Positions 15,616 to 24,924 of a stretch of DNA of 64,000 bases are shown here, one piece after another (position 1 is the first letter of the stretch; each line of letters opens with the position of its first letter). The notes under the pieces are model-generated. The model saw only the letters and a list, made by a program, of their open reading frames with translations, did no database searches and had not been told where the DNA came from. Location of the stretch: the NCBI GenBank assembly GCA_003298465.1, contig QNGA01000006.1, forward strand, positions 248,001-312,000. Reading direction: 5' to 3'. This DNA comes from a halophilic archaeon (GTDB lineage Archaea > Halobacteriota > Halobacteria > Halobacteriales > Haladaptataceae). Both the position numbers and the translations under genes were made by a program.

Positions 15616-17604
15616 ATGGGCCCGTTCGAGAGGAACGTCGACGGATACTACGACGTCGAAGACCAGCTACCGAAGTACCTGCGGTCGATGGCCGAACGTC
15701 AGTTCGCCGCCGCCGACCGCGAACGGGCGGCGCTCGACTCCGCCGCCGCCATCGACGAACGACGCGAGGACGTACGAACGTGGTTCCTCGACGCGCTGGG
15801 CGGGCTCCCGGAGACGAAGTGTGATCTCGCAGCCGAACGCACTGACCGTGCGGAGCGAGCGGAGTACGTCGTCGAGAACGTCGTCTTCCAGAGCCTCCCC
15901 GAATTCTACGTCACGGCGAACGTCTACCTGCCGACGGACGCCGACCGACCGGTTCCGGGCGTCCTCTTCTTCTGCGGCCACGCCGACGTCGGCAAGGCCG
16001 CCGGCCTCTACCAGCAGGCGTGCATCGAACTGGCCCGTAACGGCTTCGCCGTCCTCGCGGTGGACCCAGTCGGGCAGGGGGAGCGCCACCAGTTCTACGA
16101 CCCCGAGACGGGCGAGAGCCCCCGCCGGAACACCCGCGAACACACCTACCTCGGCCACCAGTGTGCGCTCGCGGGAACGAACCTCGCGCGCTACTTTGTC
16201 TGGGATGGCGTTCGGGCGTTCGACTACCTCGCCGGCCGGCCCGAGGTCGACGAGACGCGAATCGGCGCGACCGGCAACTCCGGGGGCGGTATGCAGACGG
16301 CGTACCAGATGCTGGCCGACGACCGACTCGCCGCGGCCGCACCCTGCTGTTTCGTGACCTCGAAAGAGGACTACATGAAGACCGGTCAGGCGCAGGACGG
16401 CGAGCAGATACTCTGGCGCGCCATCGAGCGCGGTCCTCGATACGACGACTTCCTCACGGCGTTCGCCCCGAAGCCCGTCCGCATCGGAGCTTCCCAGTCC
16501 GACTTCCTCTGTATCGAGGGTGCCTACCGGACCTACGACCGAGCGCGAGGGGTGTACGACACCCTCGACGCCGCGGACGCCATCGACCTCACCGTCTCGC
16601 CGACCACGCACGGCCTCGATCCCGTCCTCCGGGAGGGGATCGTGAACTGGTTCCGGAAGCATCTCCAGGAACGAGAGCCCACCTTCGAGACCGGCGCCCC
16701 CGAGACGGTCGACCCGGAGGCGTTGCACTGTCTCCCCGACGGCGAGGTCAACGCCGCCTATCCCGACGCGAGGAGCGTCGTGGACCTCACCCGCGACGCC
16801 GTCGGACGAGACGCGGTCGAGACGGCCGACGGTGACGGCGCGGCCGACCTCCGGGTCCGCGTTCGGGAACGATTCGACTTGGACCGCGAGGCCGCCGAAC
16901 CGCACCCTCGTACAATCGAGGAGGAACGATTGGACGGCCTCATCTGGGAGAAGGTGTTCTTCCGGAGCGAACCGAACGTCGTCACGACGGGCGTCGTGGC
17001 TCGCCGCGCCGACGCGGACCCGGCGACGGTCACGCCGACCGTCGCGCTACTGGACCGCGGGACCGACGACCTTCCGACGTACCGGGACGATGTCGCTACC
17101 CTGGCCGCTGACGGGGGATGCGTCTTCGTCTTCGACCCGCGAGGCGTCGGCGGTGTCCGCGCTCGCGACGTGAACACGCCGTCGTCCAACGGCGGCGAGT
17201 ACCGCGACTACCATGGGACCGAGTACAAACTGAACGCCGATGCGCTGATGCTGGGGACGTCGCTCGTCGCCCTCCGGACCTTCGACGTCCTCCGAGCGGC
17301 CGACTACCTCCGGGAGCGCTTCGATGCGTCCGAACTGACCATCGTCGGCGCAGGTCGAGGGGCGATTCACGCGCTGTACGCGGCTGTGGCCGACCCGTCG
17401 TTTCGGTCCGTGCTGGTCGAGGACGTTCCCTCGTTTCGCGAGCGGGCGACGATGTGCGACGTCTCCGTCGACCACGGCGTGAAGATGCACGATGTGGTCG
17501 ACGCGCTTGACGTGCCCCACCTCATGGCGGCGCTTTCGAACCGCGACGTCGAACGAGTTCCGTTTCCCGACGGGGCCGTTCCGACGGAACGCTTACGTCG
17601 GTGA
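15616..17604 (+). CDS. Alpha/beta hydrolase with two hydrolase-like domains (esterase-like)
   Basis: 662 residues. The first domain (about 60-350) has PGVLFFCGHADVGK, LAVDPVGQGERHQF and the nucleophile motif GATGNSGGGMQT (Ser in GNSGG). SPTTHGLDP is a plausible location for the His. The layout resembles acetyl xylan esterase and CE15-like carbohydrate esterases. The second half repeats the fold, but its elbow is GAGRGA, with Arg where Ser should be, so it is probably non-catalytic. There is no signal peptide. The stop overlaps a GTG of the next gene (GTGA), linking it to the TIM-barrel gene. A likely role is removing acyl or methyl esters from imported sugars. Confidence 0.7.
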   Translation: MGPFERNVDGYYDVEDQLPKYLRSMAERQFAAADRERAALDSAAAIDERREDVRTWFLDALGGLPETKCDLAAERTDRAERAEYVVENVVFQSLPEFYVTANVYLPTDADRPVPGVLFFCGHADVGKAAGLYQQACIELARNGFAVLAVDPVGQGERHQFYDPETGESPRRNTREHTYLGHQCALAGTNLARYFVWDGVRAFDYLAGRPEVDETRIGATGNSGGGMQTAYQMLADDRLAAAAPCCFVTSKEDYMKTGQAQDGEQILWRAIERGPRYDDFLTAFAPKPVRIGASQSDFLCIEGAYRTYDRARGVYDTLDAADAIDLTVSPTTHGLDPVLREGIVNWFRKHLQEREPTFETGAPETVDPEALHCLPDGEVNAAYPDARSVVDLTRDAVGRDAVETADGDGAADLRVRVRERFDLDREAAEPHPRTIEEERLDGLIWEKVFFRSEPNVVTTGVVARRADADPATVTPTVALLDRGTDDLPTYRDDVATLAADGGCVFVFDPRGVGGVRARDVNTPSSNGGEYRDYHGTEYKLNADALMLGTSLVALRTFDVLRAADYLRERFDASELTIVGAGRGAIHALYAAVADPSFRSVLVEDVPSFRERATMCDVSVDHGVKMHDVVDALDVPHLMAALSNRDVERVPFPDGAVPTERLRR

Positions 17605-17621
17605 CACACGACGGTCCGATC

Positions 17622-18386
17622 ATGCGAATAGGACTCTGTACCATATCGAACGCCGAGGCGTCGGTCGAGACGGTGTTATCGCAGGCCGCCCGGGCCGGCT
17701 ACGACGGGGTCGAGATATGGGGTCGTGACCACGTCGGCGACGGCTCCGAACGAACCTGTCGTGCCATCCGACGCGAAGCCGACCGCCTCGGCCTCGACGT
17801 CCCGGTCTACGGCTCCTACCTCCGAGCGGGCGGGGACACCTTCGCGGACGCACGCGATCACGAACTCGCGGTCGCGGAGCGACTGGCCGCCGACCGCATC
17901 CGCGTCTGGGCGGGTACCCAGGAGTACGCCGAACGAGACTCCGAACACTGGGAGCGGGCCGTTGCCGACCTCCGGGAACTGACCGCGCTCGCGGCGGACC
18001 GCGGCGTCGAGGTCACCGTGGAACGACACGCCGGGACGCTGACGGACGAGTGCGAAGGGGCGCGACGACTCGTCGAGGCCGTCGACGATTCGAACTTCGG
18101 TCTGAACTATCAGCCCCCGTTCGACGCGGCGCCCGACGCCATCGTCGCGGAGGCTCGGGAACTCGCACCGCTGAGCAACCACGTCCACGTGCAGGCCGTC
18201 TCCGAGTGCGGTGGCGAGTCGAGATGCCCGCTCTCAGAGGCGTTCTACGACGTTTCGAGGGTTCTGGCTGCCTTCAAGACGGCTGGTTTCGAGGGATACG
18301 TCAACGTCGAGTTCGTCCACGACAGCGCTCCGTACGCGGAGGCGATCACCGTCGACCTCGACTATCTTCGGTCGGCGGTCGGCTAG
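17622..18386 (+). CDS. Sugar phosphate isomerase/epimerase family TIM barrel
   Basis: 254 residues of the xylose-isomerase-like TIM barrel (AP_endonuc_2). Motifs include GYDGVEIWG, VPVYGSYLRAGG, VEVTVERHAGT (metal Glu), SNHVHVQAV, and YVNVEFVHDS near the end. An in-frame GTG at 17601 overlaps the previous stop, so translation may start seven codons earlier; MRIGLCT fits the family start. It sits between a carbohydrate esterase-like gene and a Gfo/Idh gene. Pairs of Gfo/Idh enzyme and such barrels carry out isomerisation or 3-keto-glycoside cleavage in bacteria. Confidence 0.8.
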   Translation: MRIGLCTISNAEASVETVLSQAARAGYDGVEIWGRDHVGDGSERTCRAIRREADRLGLDVPVYGSYLRAGGDTFADARDHELAVAERLAADRIRVWAGTQEYAERDSEHWERAVADLRELTALAADRGVEVTVERHAGTLTDECEGARRLVEAVDDSNFGLNYQPPFDAAPDAIVAEARELAPLSNHVHVQAVSECGGESRCPLSEAFYDVSRVLAAFKTAGFEGYVNVEFVHDSAPYAEAITVDLDYLRSAVG

Positions 18387-18484
18387 AGGCCTTCGACTGT
18401 CGGTCTGCAAGTCCAAGACGGTGGATATCAAAGTTACCGCGTTCCAAATGTTGAAATATTGCCCTTCGTACAGTCCACGTGACC

Positions 18485-19441
18485 ATGCGAGTTGCATTTA
18501 TCGGAGCGGGCAAGATGGCGTCCGATCTCATGGCGTGTGTCGACGACGTCGATGGTGCGGAGATTACTGCCGTTTGTGACATCGACGAGTCCGCGGCCGG
18601 GGCCGCGGCGGACCCCCGCGGGGCCGCCGTCTTCACCGACCACGAGACGCTCTTTGCGGACCACGACTTCGACGCCGTGTTCCTGGCGATTCCCCCGTTC
18701 GCGTACGGTAACCAGGCGGAACTCGCCGTGGAACACGGCGTCGACCTGTTCGTCGAGAAGCCGGTCGGTCTCCGTCCCGAGGACGCTCGCGAGGTGGAGG
18801 AGCTCTTGAGGGGCGCAGATATCGTCACGGGGTCCGGCTACGTGTTTCGTTACGATCGGATCACAGAACGAACGCTCGACCTCGTGGAGGACCGGAACAT
18901 CGGCCTCCTCCACGCTCGTTACTGGAGCGGACTTCCCAACAGCGAGTGGGGCTACGAGATGGCCCGCTCAGGCAGCGACGTCAACATCCGGACGACGCAC
19001 GTTCTCGACACGATGCGGTATCTCGCCGGCGACGTCGACCGAGTGTACGCCGCCGATACGGATCGAATCGGGACCGACGAGGTGGACTACGCCGACGGCG
19101 TCGCCGCCACCGTCGAACACGAGAGCGGCGTCGTCGGGACCGTCAACTCGTCGATTACGGCTCCGGAGTGGACGGTCGAGATCGACGTTGCAGGCGAGGA
19201 TTTCCAGTTGTCCCTGGACTACGCCGCGCAGTCGCTGACCGGCACCGTGGATGGTCAGGAGGTCGACTTCGACGGTACCTGCGACCGCTACCGCCGCGAG
19301 GTCGCGGGGTTCATCGAGGCCTGCGAGCGCGGCGACCAGAGCCACGTTCGGTCGTCGTTCTCGGATGCGACGCGGACGCTCGAACTCAACTGGGCCGTCA
19401 TCGAGTCGGCCGAGCGGGCCGAACCGCTCGAACTATCGTAG
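18485..19441 (+). CDS. Gfo/Idh/MocA family oxidoreductase
   Basis: 318 residues with a standard Rossmann loop (FIGAGKMASD), VCDIDES, the catalytic Lys in FVEKPVGL, GSGYVFRYD, and a substrate-domain motif IRTTHVLDTMRYLAGDVDRVYA with the conserved His. ATG 18485 is used; GTG 18479 is two codons upstream. It lies about 100 bases after the TIM-barrel gene on the same strand and probably belongs to the same functional group. Confidence 0.85.
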   Translation: MRVAFIGAGKMASDLMACVDDVDGAEITAVCDIDESAAGAAADPRGAAVFTDHETLFADHDFDAVFLAIPPFAYGNQAELAVEHGVDLFVEKPVGLRPEDAREVEELLRGADIVTGSGYVFRYDRITERTLDLVEDRNIGLLHARYWSGLPNSEWGYEMARSGSDVNIRTTHVLDTMRYLAGDVDRVYAADTDRIGTDEVDYADGVAATVEHESGVVGTVNSSITAPEWTVEIDVAGEDFQLSLDYAAQSLTGTVDGQEVDFDGTCDRYRREVAGFIEACERGDQSHVRSSFSDATRTLELNWAVIESAERAEPLELS

Positions 19442-19477
19442 TCCGGTCTTTCCGCTCGTCGTTCGGTTCTCCCCCGT

Positions 19478-20332
19478 TCACCACGTCGTCTCGGTGAGGA
19501 GACCTTCCTCGTCCGCGCCGACGTCGTAGTAGTGCACCGCTGCGCGGTTCTCGTCGGTGTCGACGTTCATCCAGCGCACGTCGCCCCCGTAGTCCGACTC
19601 TTCGCTCATGTGGCTGAGGTGACGGGCGAGAACGTATTCGACGCCGTCGATGCGGCGACTCCCTCGACCGTGGTCGTAGTAGTAGTGACCGCTGTTGACG
19701 AAGACGGTGTTTCCGCGCTCGAGGACGCTCTGGACCGTCTGGCAGTTGAGGACGTAGAAGTACGGCTTCGCGTGCGTCACCCAGTTCTCGTCCAGCTCCG
19801 TGTGTTTGCACAGCGGTGCGTGACAGAACACGAACGTCGGTATCTCGGGGTCGTCGTCCATCAACCGCTCCAGCATGGAAATCTGTGGAGCGGTGACGAA
19901 GTTCTGTATCTCGCCGAGCGGGTGATACCCGTCGTGGGGGTTGGAGTCGAGGAAGACGTAGCGCGCGCCGTCGTCCTCGAAGTAGAACCAGGGCGGGAAC
20001 TCCTCCGCCGGGAAATGCCTGCGGTACGCGCTCATCGGCCGTTCGTTGTTCCCCCTGATGACGTGGTAGCCGCTGTCCAAGCGGTCCTCGAGCAGTTCGC
20101 GGGCCCGCTCGAACTCGCTGTGGTAGAACGCGTCGTCCGGGTCGCCGTGCCACTCACCCCACTGGGTCTGTTCCTCCCAGGGCGAGAGCAGTCGAAGGTC
20201 TCCGCCGGCCAGCGTCCAGTCTACGCCCACTTCGTTGAGTTTGTCGATGGCCGCGCGCTGGACGGACTCGTCCTCGTACTCGTAGCGTCCGATTCCGACG
20301 TGCAGGTCGTAGAGGAGGCCGATAGTGCGCAT
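19478..20332 (-). CDS. Calcineurin-like metallophosphoesterase
   Basis: 284 residues. The metallophosphoesterase motifs occur in order: YDLHVG (D-x-H), AGGDLRLL (GD), RGNNERP (the GNH[DE] position, with Asn instead of His), FCHAPLC, and NSGHYYYDHG. The Asn at the GNH site could lower activity, because that His normally assists leaving-group protonation. YVFLDSNPHDG is typical of the cAMP phosphodiesterase or purple-phosphatase side of the family. Its start is two bases past the stop of the upstream gene (20335-20964), so the two are co-transcribed. The large frame upstream of ATG 20332 is not coding. Confidence 0.75.
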   Translation of the reverse strand: MRTIGLLYDLHVGIGRYEYEDESVQRAAIDKLNEVGVDWTLAGGDLRLLSPWEEQTQWGEWHGDPDDAFYHSEFERARELLEDRLDSGYHVIRGNNERPMSAYRRHFPAEEFPPWFYFEDDGARYVFLDSNPHDGYHPLGEIQNFVTAPQISMLERLMDDDPEIPTFVFCHAPLCKHTELDENWVTHAKPYFYVLNCQTVQSVLERGNTVFVNSGHYYYDHGRGSRRIDGVEYVLARHLSHMSEESDYGGDVRWMNVDTDENRAAVHYYDVGADEEGLLTETTW

Positions 20333-20334
20333 GG

Positions 20335-20964
20335 TCACTCGCTCCAGAGGTGGACGGCCGTCCCTTGGTCGAGGTATCCAGTCCCGTCGATGGCTCTCGC
20401 GGAGAGGACGTAGCCGCCGTACATCTCGCGACCGATGAACGTGTGTTGGCGGTAGTCGGGGGCGTCCGGTGTGAACTCCACCATCGGCGTCACGAACGGT
20501 GCGTCGCTTTCGTTGGCCAACTCGACGGTCGTCCGGTACTCCTCGCCCTCCAGGTGTATCGGTTCGAGCCGCAGTGCGAGCGTCCCGTCGCCTTCGACGC
20601 GACCGCGACCCCGGACGCCGATGTAGAGTTTGGTGAACTCGACGGGTCCGAGGAAGTGGTTCACCGTGAGATGGCGCTGCAACTGAACGAACTCTTCGCT
20701 TTCGACCTTCCAGTCGACGTTGCCGGGTCGTGATTGTCGCGGCGGCGTTCCGAGCGGCCACGAAGCGACTAGTTCCGGACCGCCTCGACAAGGTTGGTAG
20801 TCCCGCGAGACGAGCCCGCTCTGACTCCGGTCGACCGGGTCTCGGCGTTCTACGAGTCGATTATCGGCGGTGTCCAGTACCTGCGGACTAGGAACATCCC
20901 TGTCCGGAGTTCGCTCGCTCTCGGCGCTTGCACGACAGTTCGTGTCCTGAGACCTATCGCCCAT
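20335..20964 (-). CDS. Unknown beta-rich protein, possibly carbohydrate-associated
   Basis: About 209 residues. The C-terminal 125 residues look like a beta-sandwich, with alternating strands (FLGPVEFTKLYIGVRGRG, TLALRLEPIHLEGEEYRT, TVELANESDAPFVTPMVEF) and a final YGGYVLSARAIDGTGY. The N-terminal 80 residues are polar and Arg/Asp-rich. No family is recognised. The start is uncertain: ATG 20964 has CTTTACG about 27 bases upstream; GTG 21003 is an alternative. It is followed two bases later by the metallophosphoesterase gene, so the two probably work together. Confidence 0.55.
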   Translation of the reverse strand: MGDRSQDTNCRASAESERTPDRDVPSPQVLDTADNRLVERRDPVDRSQSGLVSRDYQPCRGGPELVASWPLGTPPRQSRPGNVDWKVESEEFVQLQRHLTVNHFLGPVEFTKLYIGVRGRGRVEGDGTLALRLEPIHLEGEEYRTTVELANESDAPFVTPMVEFTPDAPDYRQHTFIGREMYGGYVLSARAIDGTGYLDQGTAVHLWSE

Positions 20965-21430
20965 GTCGCGTGTTTCACCACTTCGTACGTAAAGCTTTCC
21001 CACACAGGTGGTCGGAGATAATCCGCTAACGCCGCCATCGCCGGCGAATCTTCCTCCTGATCCGATGATTACGGTGCGCCACTGCCCCCTCGCCGTTTGA
21101 GAGTACCAAACGAAATCTTGGGTGGAAACCGACGATATCCTAATCGGGCGAGTATCGTCGGAGGTGATTGCGCGAACGGTATCATCGAGGACACTGGTCC
21201 CATTACAGGACTAATGCTGTAAGAGAGGCCATCGTCTGACGCTACCGAGCGAACGAGGGGAGCAACAAGTGGGGGGCCTCCGCTGTGAGATGCTAGGTCT
21301 CCGCTGACCGACCATCTACAGTCGGCCGTCCAGGGATGGGGCTCGACCGTTAGAGCGTCGGGTGCGGAATCGATGACGTTCGAATCGGCCGCCCGGACGT
21401 TTGGAATAACGAAACGAGAGTTACAGTTGC
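20965..21430. other. Intergenic region, no gene seen
   Basis: Contains the promoter of the beta-rich protein at its left side and the 3' end of the IclR gene's transcript at the right. A minus-strand open frame at 21069-21434 has no family features and a random-looking composition, so it is not called. Confidence 0.4.
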
Positions 21431-22186
21431 TCAAAGCGACGTAGCGTTAATCTCGATGACGTTGACGGCGTGGTTGAGCATCTCCGAAAACTCGTCGAGG
21501 CGGTCGTTCATGCGACTCGTCGGCCCGATGATGGCGATGGCACCGTGTACGTCGTCATCGTGATCACGAATCGGTGCGCCTACGCCGACGAGTCCCGGGA
21601 TGGTTTCCCCACGATTGTACGCTAGTCCGCGCTTCCGTATCTCTTCCAGTTCCTCGCGAAGTTCGCGCTCGTCGGTGATCGTCTCGTCCGTCAGGCTCTG
21701 CAAATCCATTCCTGCCAGGATTTCGTCGATTTCCTCCTGAGACTTGAACGCGAGGATGGCTTTCCCGACGGCAGTGTGGTGGAGTTCGTTGCGGTAGCCG
21801 ACGTACAGCTCGGTCTGCACCGCGTTCTCCCCACTTGCTTTGTAGAGACAGACACCCTCTCGCTGTTCTTCGACGGTGAACAGCGTGAGCTCACCGCTCT
21901 TCTCGGCCAGTTTCTCGACCTCCTCCGTCACGATATCGTAGATGGGGACGCGTCTCCGGACGTGGTGAGCGATGTCTACGAATCGCAGTCCGAGACGGTA
22001 GCGCCCGTTCGTGTTCACGACGTAGCCGTCGTTTTCGAGCGTTGCGAGGTGACAGTGAACGGTTCCCTTCGTGAGACCGACTTCCTCGGCAAGCTCGGTG
22101 ACGCCGATCTCGTCGTGTTCTTTGATTGTTTCGACGATTTCGAGCGACGTTTGCACCGATTTGACCGGGTTCCGGGCGTCGTTCAT
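21431..22186 (-). CDS. IclR family transcriptional regulator
   Basis: 251 residues. The N-terminal winged helix-turn-helix is clear: VQTSLEIVETIKEHDEIGV, TELAEEVGLTKGTVHCHLATL and GYVVNTNGRYRLG. It is followed by the IclR effector domain (HHTAVGKAILAF, RKRGLAYNRGETIPGLVGVG, HGAIAIIGP). In haloarchaea, IclR proteins such as XacR and RhcR regulate pentose or rhamnose catabolism (established knowledge), so this one probably controls the surrounding sugar genes. Its promoter has GCTTATGTACC about 30 bases upstream and an inverted repeat just beyond it (22221-22239), a candidate self-binding site. Confidence 0.9.
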   Translation of the reverse strand: MNDARNPVKSVQTSLEIVETIKEHDEIGVTELAEEVGLTKGTVHCHLATLENDGYVVNTNGRYRLGLRFVDIAHHVRRRVPIYDIVTEEVEKLAEKSGELTLFTVEEQREGVCLYKASGENAVQTELYVGYRNELHHTAVGKAILAFKSQEEIDEILAGMDLQSLTDETITDERELREELEEIRKRGLAYNRGETIPGLVGVGAPIRDHDDDVHGAIAIIGPTSRMNDRLDEFSEMLNHAVNVIEINATSL

Positions 22187-22220
22187 CTATATTAAGCGTG
22201 ACGGCCCAATGGTACATAAG

Positions 22221-22239
22221 CGTTTGGAGTGTTCAAACG
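22221..22239. promoter_or_regulatory. Candidate IclR operator CGTTTG-N7-CAAACG
   Basis: A perfect six-base inverted repeat with a seven-base spacer, immediately upstream of the TATA-like box (GGTACATAAG at 22211-22220 on the plus strand) of the IclR gene. Its position fits autoregulation. I did not find another close copy at promoters in the window. Confidence 0.5.
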
Positions 22240-22444
22240 ACGACGCCCGGTTGCGCTCTGCACGGCCGGTCCTCACCGGATGGGGTTCTCGACTGGATGG
22301 CTGCAATACCATCATTCGGCTGACTGCGGTCGGGGGATAGTCGGTGGTCACGGTGAGACGGGCATCATCGCTACGGAGAAATCGGAACGGTCTGGAGCGT
22401 CGTGTGGCTCGGCGGCGTAATCGTGTACCGACGGTCCGCGAGGA

Positions 22445-22675
22445 CTACACCTGACGAAGCCACCAGACGGAGGCGTACACGACGGCCGTAAAGAGGGCGA
22501 CGAAGAGAGCGATCGTTACCGTGATGCCCGCGACTTCCGGATGCCTGTTGTTCTCTAAGTAGACGGCAGCGCCGAACAGGGCTGCATCGAGCAGCGTGAT
22601 GGCGAGTACCCAGAAACGTTGGAACGGTTCGGGAAGGACCGCTAACGGATCGAACTGTTTCACCTTCGGTAACAT
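22445..22675 (-). CDS. Small two-helix membrane protein at the end of the ABC operon
   Basis: 76 residues. The N-terminus (PKVKQFDPLAVLPEPFQRF) is soluble. Two hydrophobic helices follow (WVLAITLLDAALFGAAVYL and VAGITVTIALFVALFTAVVY), and the end is WWLRQV. The gene begins 74 bases after the last ABC ATPase gene on the same strand, so it is probably in the operon. Short proteins with a PEPFQRFW-like start occur beside transporters, but I do not recognise the family securely. Confidence 0.65.
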   Translation of the reverse strand: MLPKVKQFDPLAVLPEPFQRFWVLAITLLDAALFGAAVYLENNRHPEVAGITVTIALFVALFTAVVYASVWWLRQV

Positions 22676-22749
22676 CGTACACGAAAACTCCTTCACGTAT
22701 CCTTTTAGTCTTACCGATGAATAAAACTGAACTGACACGACGACGGACG

Positions 22750-23859
22750 TCAGTCGCCGAACTGCTTTCGGTACGTCTGTTCGTCCTCCGTGTTGTCGAG
22801 TGGTTGGCTCTCCCAGTACTCGTGATTCTCGAGTACACGATAACAGGCCGCCTCGTGGTCGGACGAGTCGTCGACGGGAAATGCCTCCGGCGCCTCGCCC
22901 TTGCACGCCTCGCGTGCGACAGGACACCGTGTGTGGAACCGACACCCCGACGGCGGATCGATGGGGTCGGGGATGTCGATTTTCCGCATGGGCAGTTCGT
23001 CGTCGTTCGAGTCGATACGAAGGTCCGGTGACGACCACCGCAAGGCCTTCGTGTACGGGTGCTGGGGATCGTTCAGGATCTGTTCGGGCGGTCCGATTTC
23101 TACGAGTTTGCCGAGGTACATGATGCCGATGCGGCCGTCGGCCTTCTCCGTTATGTACCGTGCGTTCGAGAGGTCGTGTGAGATGAAGAGGTACGACGTG
23201 TCGAACTGGTCCTGGAGTTCCAGCATCAGGTCCATCATCTCGACCCGTAGCGAGACGTCGAGGGCGCTGACGGACTCGTCGGCGAGGATGAGGTCCGGGT
23301 TCATGAGGAGTGACCGAATGAGCGCAACGCGCTGTTTCTCCCCGCCCGAAAGCTGGTGTGGATACCGGTCGGCGTAGTCCTCGGGAGGAGTCATCCCCAC
23401 GGTTTCGAGCAGGTGGAGGATTCGGGCCGTTCGGTCCTCGTCGCTGAGGTCCTTCTGCCACCGCTTCAGCGGCTCCTCGAGGTTGTTTTTCACCTTTCGG
23501 TACGGGTTCAGCGCGCTCCCGGGGTCCTGGTGGATGATCTGCAGCGCTTTTCGGATGTCCTGGTACGGGACGGTCACGTCGCCTCTGCCGTCCTTGGCGT
23601 CCCAGATGTCCTGTCCGCGGTATCGAACGCTCCCACCGGTCGGTCGTCGCATCCCGATGGCCGCCTTCCCTAACGTCGTCTTCCCGCAGCCGGACTCCCC
23701 GACGAGCGCCACCACGTCGTTTTCGGAGATGTCCAGAGAGACGCCGTCGACGGCGTGGACGGTCTCCGGTTCCGAGAACAGCCCGAGGAGGCTGTCGTCC
23801 TCCTCGAAGTGCACCTCGACGTCCTGCATGGAGACGACGGTGTCGTCGGCGTCGCTCAT
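22750..23859 (-). CDS. Oligopeptide/oligosaccharide-type ABC transporter ATP-binding protein (DppF/OppF-like)
   Basis: 369 residues. Walker A is GESGCGKTTLGK, the Q-loop is around IHQDPGSALNPY, the signature is LSGGEKQRVA, Walker B is DLILADESVSALD, and the switch is ISHDLS. The C-terminal oligo_HPY domain ends with the Cys motif CRFHTRCPVAREAC. This domain layout is specific to the Dpp/Opp class. ATG 23859 overlaps the stop of the partner ATPase (ATGA), and the long frame upstream of it is a shadow of that gene. Confidence 0.92.
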   Translation of the reverse strand: MSDADDTVVSMQDVEVHFEEDDSLLGLFSEPETVHAVDGVSLDISENDVVALVGESGCGKTTLGKAAIGMRRPTGGSVRYRGQDIWDAKDGRGDVTVPYQDIRKALQIIHQDPGSALNPYRKVKNNLEEPLKRWQKDLSDEDRTARILHLLETVGMTPPEDYADRYPHQLSGGEKQRVALIRSLLMNPDLILADESVSALDVSLRVEMMDLMLELQDQFDTSYLFISHDLSNARYITEKADGRIGIMYLGKLVEIGPPEQILNDPQHPYTKALRWSSPDLRIDSNDDELPMRKIDIPDPIDPPSGCRFHTRCPVAREACKGEAPEAFPVDDSSDHEAACYRVLENHEYWESQPLDNTEDEQTYRKQFGD

Positions 23860-24920
23860 CGTTCCCCCGTCTCGACGGACTCTCTCGTGCTGAGAGGCAG
23901 CTCTCGACGCGCCCGTTCCCAGTGATGACAGGCGGCACGCTGTCCATCGCCGACGTCGTAGTAGTCGGGGTCGTCCCGCCTGCACTCGTCCGTCGCCAGT
24001 GGGCACCGTGGATGGTACGAACACCCCTTGGGAACGTTCACTGGATCCGGACTCGAGCCCTCGATCGGTTTCATCTCCTCGACGTCCGTGCTGAGGTTCG
24101 GCGTGGCGTTCAGCAGCGCCCGCGTGTACGGGTGGGTCGCATCTTCGAGGATGTCCTGGCACGCTCCGACCTCGACGAACTCGAAGGCGTACATGACGGC
24201 GAGTCGGTCGGCGAGCTCTGCCACGAGCGGGAGGTCGTGCGTGATGAACACGAGCGTCAGGTCGTACTTCTCCTGGACCTCCCGGAGCATCTTGAGGATG
24301 GACCGCTGCATGAGCAGGTCGAGTGCCGCCGTCGGTTCGTCCATGACGAGTACCTCCGGTTCGAGCACGAGCGACAGCGCGATGAGCGCGCGCTGTTGCA
24401 TCCCGCCGGAGAGTTCGTGTGGGTGGACGTCGAGCACTCTGTCGGGGTCGAGGTAGAGGTCCGTGAGAATCTCCCTGGCCCGCTCCATCCCTTCCTTCAC
24501 GTCCGCGTCGTGTGCCTGAAGCGTCTCCTCGAAGTGCGTGCGGATCGTCGTCGTCGGATTGAACGAACTCATTGCGCCCTGGAACACCATCGAGATCTCC
24601 TCCCAGCGCAGTTGCCGGAGTTCGCGTTTGTTCAGGTCGAGGACGTCGACGGGTTCGCCGTCGGGGGGATGATACGTGACGTCGCCCGTGAGCACTCCCG
24701 GGTCGACGACTGCGTCCAGGAGCGACGACGCGAACATCGACTTTCCGCTCCCGCTCTCGCCGACGATACCGAGAATCTCGCCGCGCTGGATGTCGAGTGA
24801 GACGTCGTCGAGGACTCGAGACTCCCCGCGGTCCATGTCGAACGTTACGCTCGCGTTCTCCACTTCGAGTACCGTTTCTTCGGTCGTTCGCATGTCGTAC
24901 GCGTGTTCGCTGACAGTCAT
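23856..24920 (-). CDS. Oligopeptide/oligosaccharide-type ABC transporter ATP-binding protein (DppD/OppD-like)
   Basis: 354 residues. Walker A is GESGSGKSMFAS, the Q-loop is in MVFQGAMSSFNP, the signature is LSGGMQQRAL, Walker B is EVLVMDEPTAALD, and the switch is ITHDLPLV. The oligo_HPY tail has CSYHPRCPLATDEC. It pairs with the DppF-like protein to power the two permeases upstream. ATG 24920 is used; an upstream 19-codon extension overlaps the permease gene. Confidence 0.92.
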   Translation of the reverse strand: MTVSEHAYDMRTTEETVLEVENASVTFDMDRGESRVLDDVSLDIQRGEILGIVGESGSGKSMFASSLLDAVVDPGVLTGDVTYHPPDGEPVDVLDLNKRELRQLRWEEISMVFQGAMSSFNPTTTIRTHFEETLQAHDADVKEGMERAREILTDLYLDPDRVLDVHPHELSGGMQQRALIALSLVLEPEVLVMDEPTAALDLLMQRSILKMLREVQEKYDLTLVFITHDLPLVAELADRLAVMYAFEFVEVGACQDILEDATHPYTRALLNATPNLSTDVEEMKPIEGSSPDPVNVPKGCSYHPRCPLATDECRRDDPDYYDVGDGQRAACHHWERARRELPLSTRESVETGER

Positions 24921-24924
24921 TGTT

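Noticed and set aside
21069..21434. 121-codon minus-strand frame beside the IclR gene
   Set aside because: No domain, no hydrophobic pattern, and no promoter with leaderless spacing.
22445..23947. 500-codon minus-strand frame spanning the DppF-like gene
   Set aside because: Only the last 76 codons (from ATG 22675) look like protein; the rest is Arg/Pro-rich out-of-frame reading of the ATPase gene.
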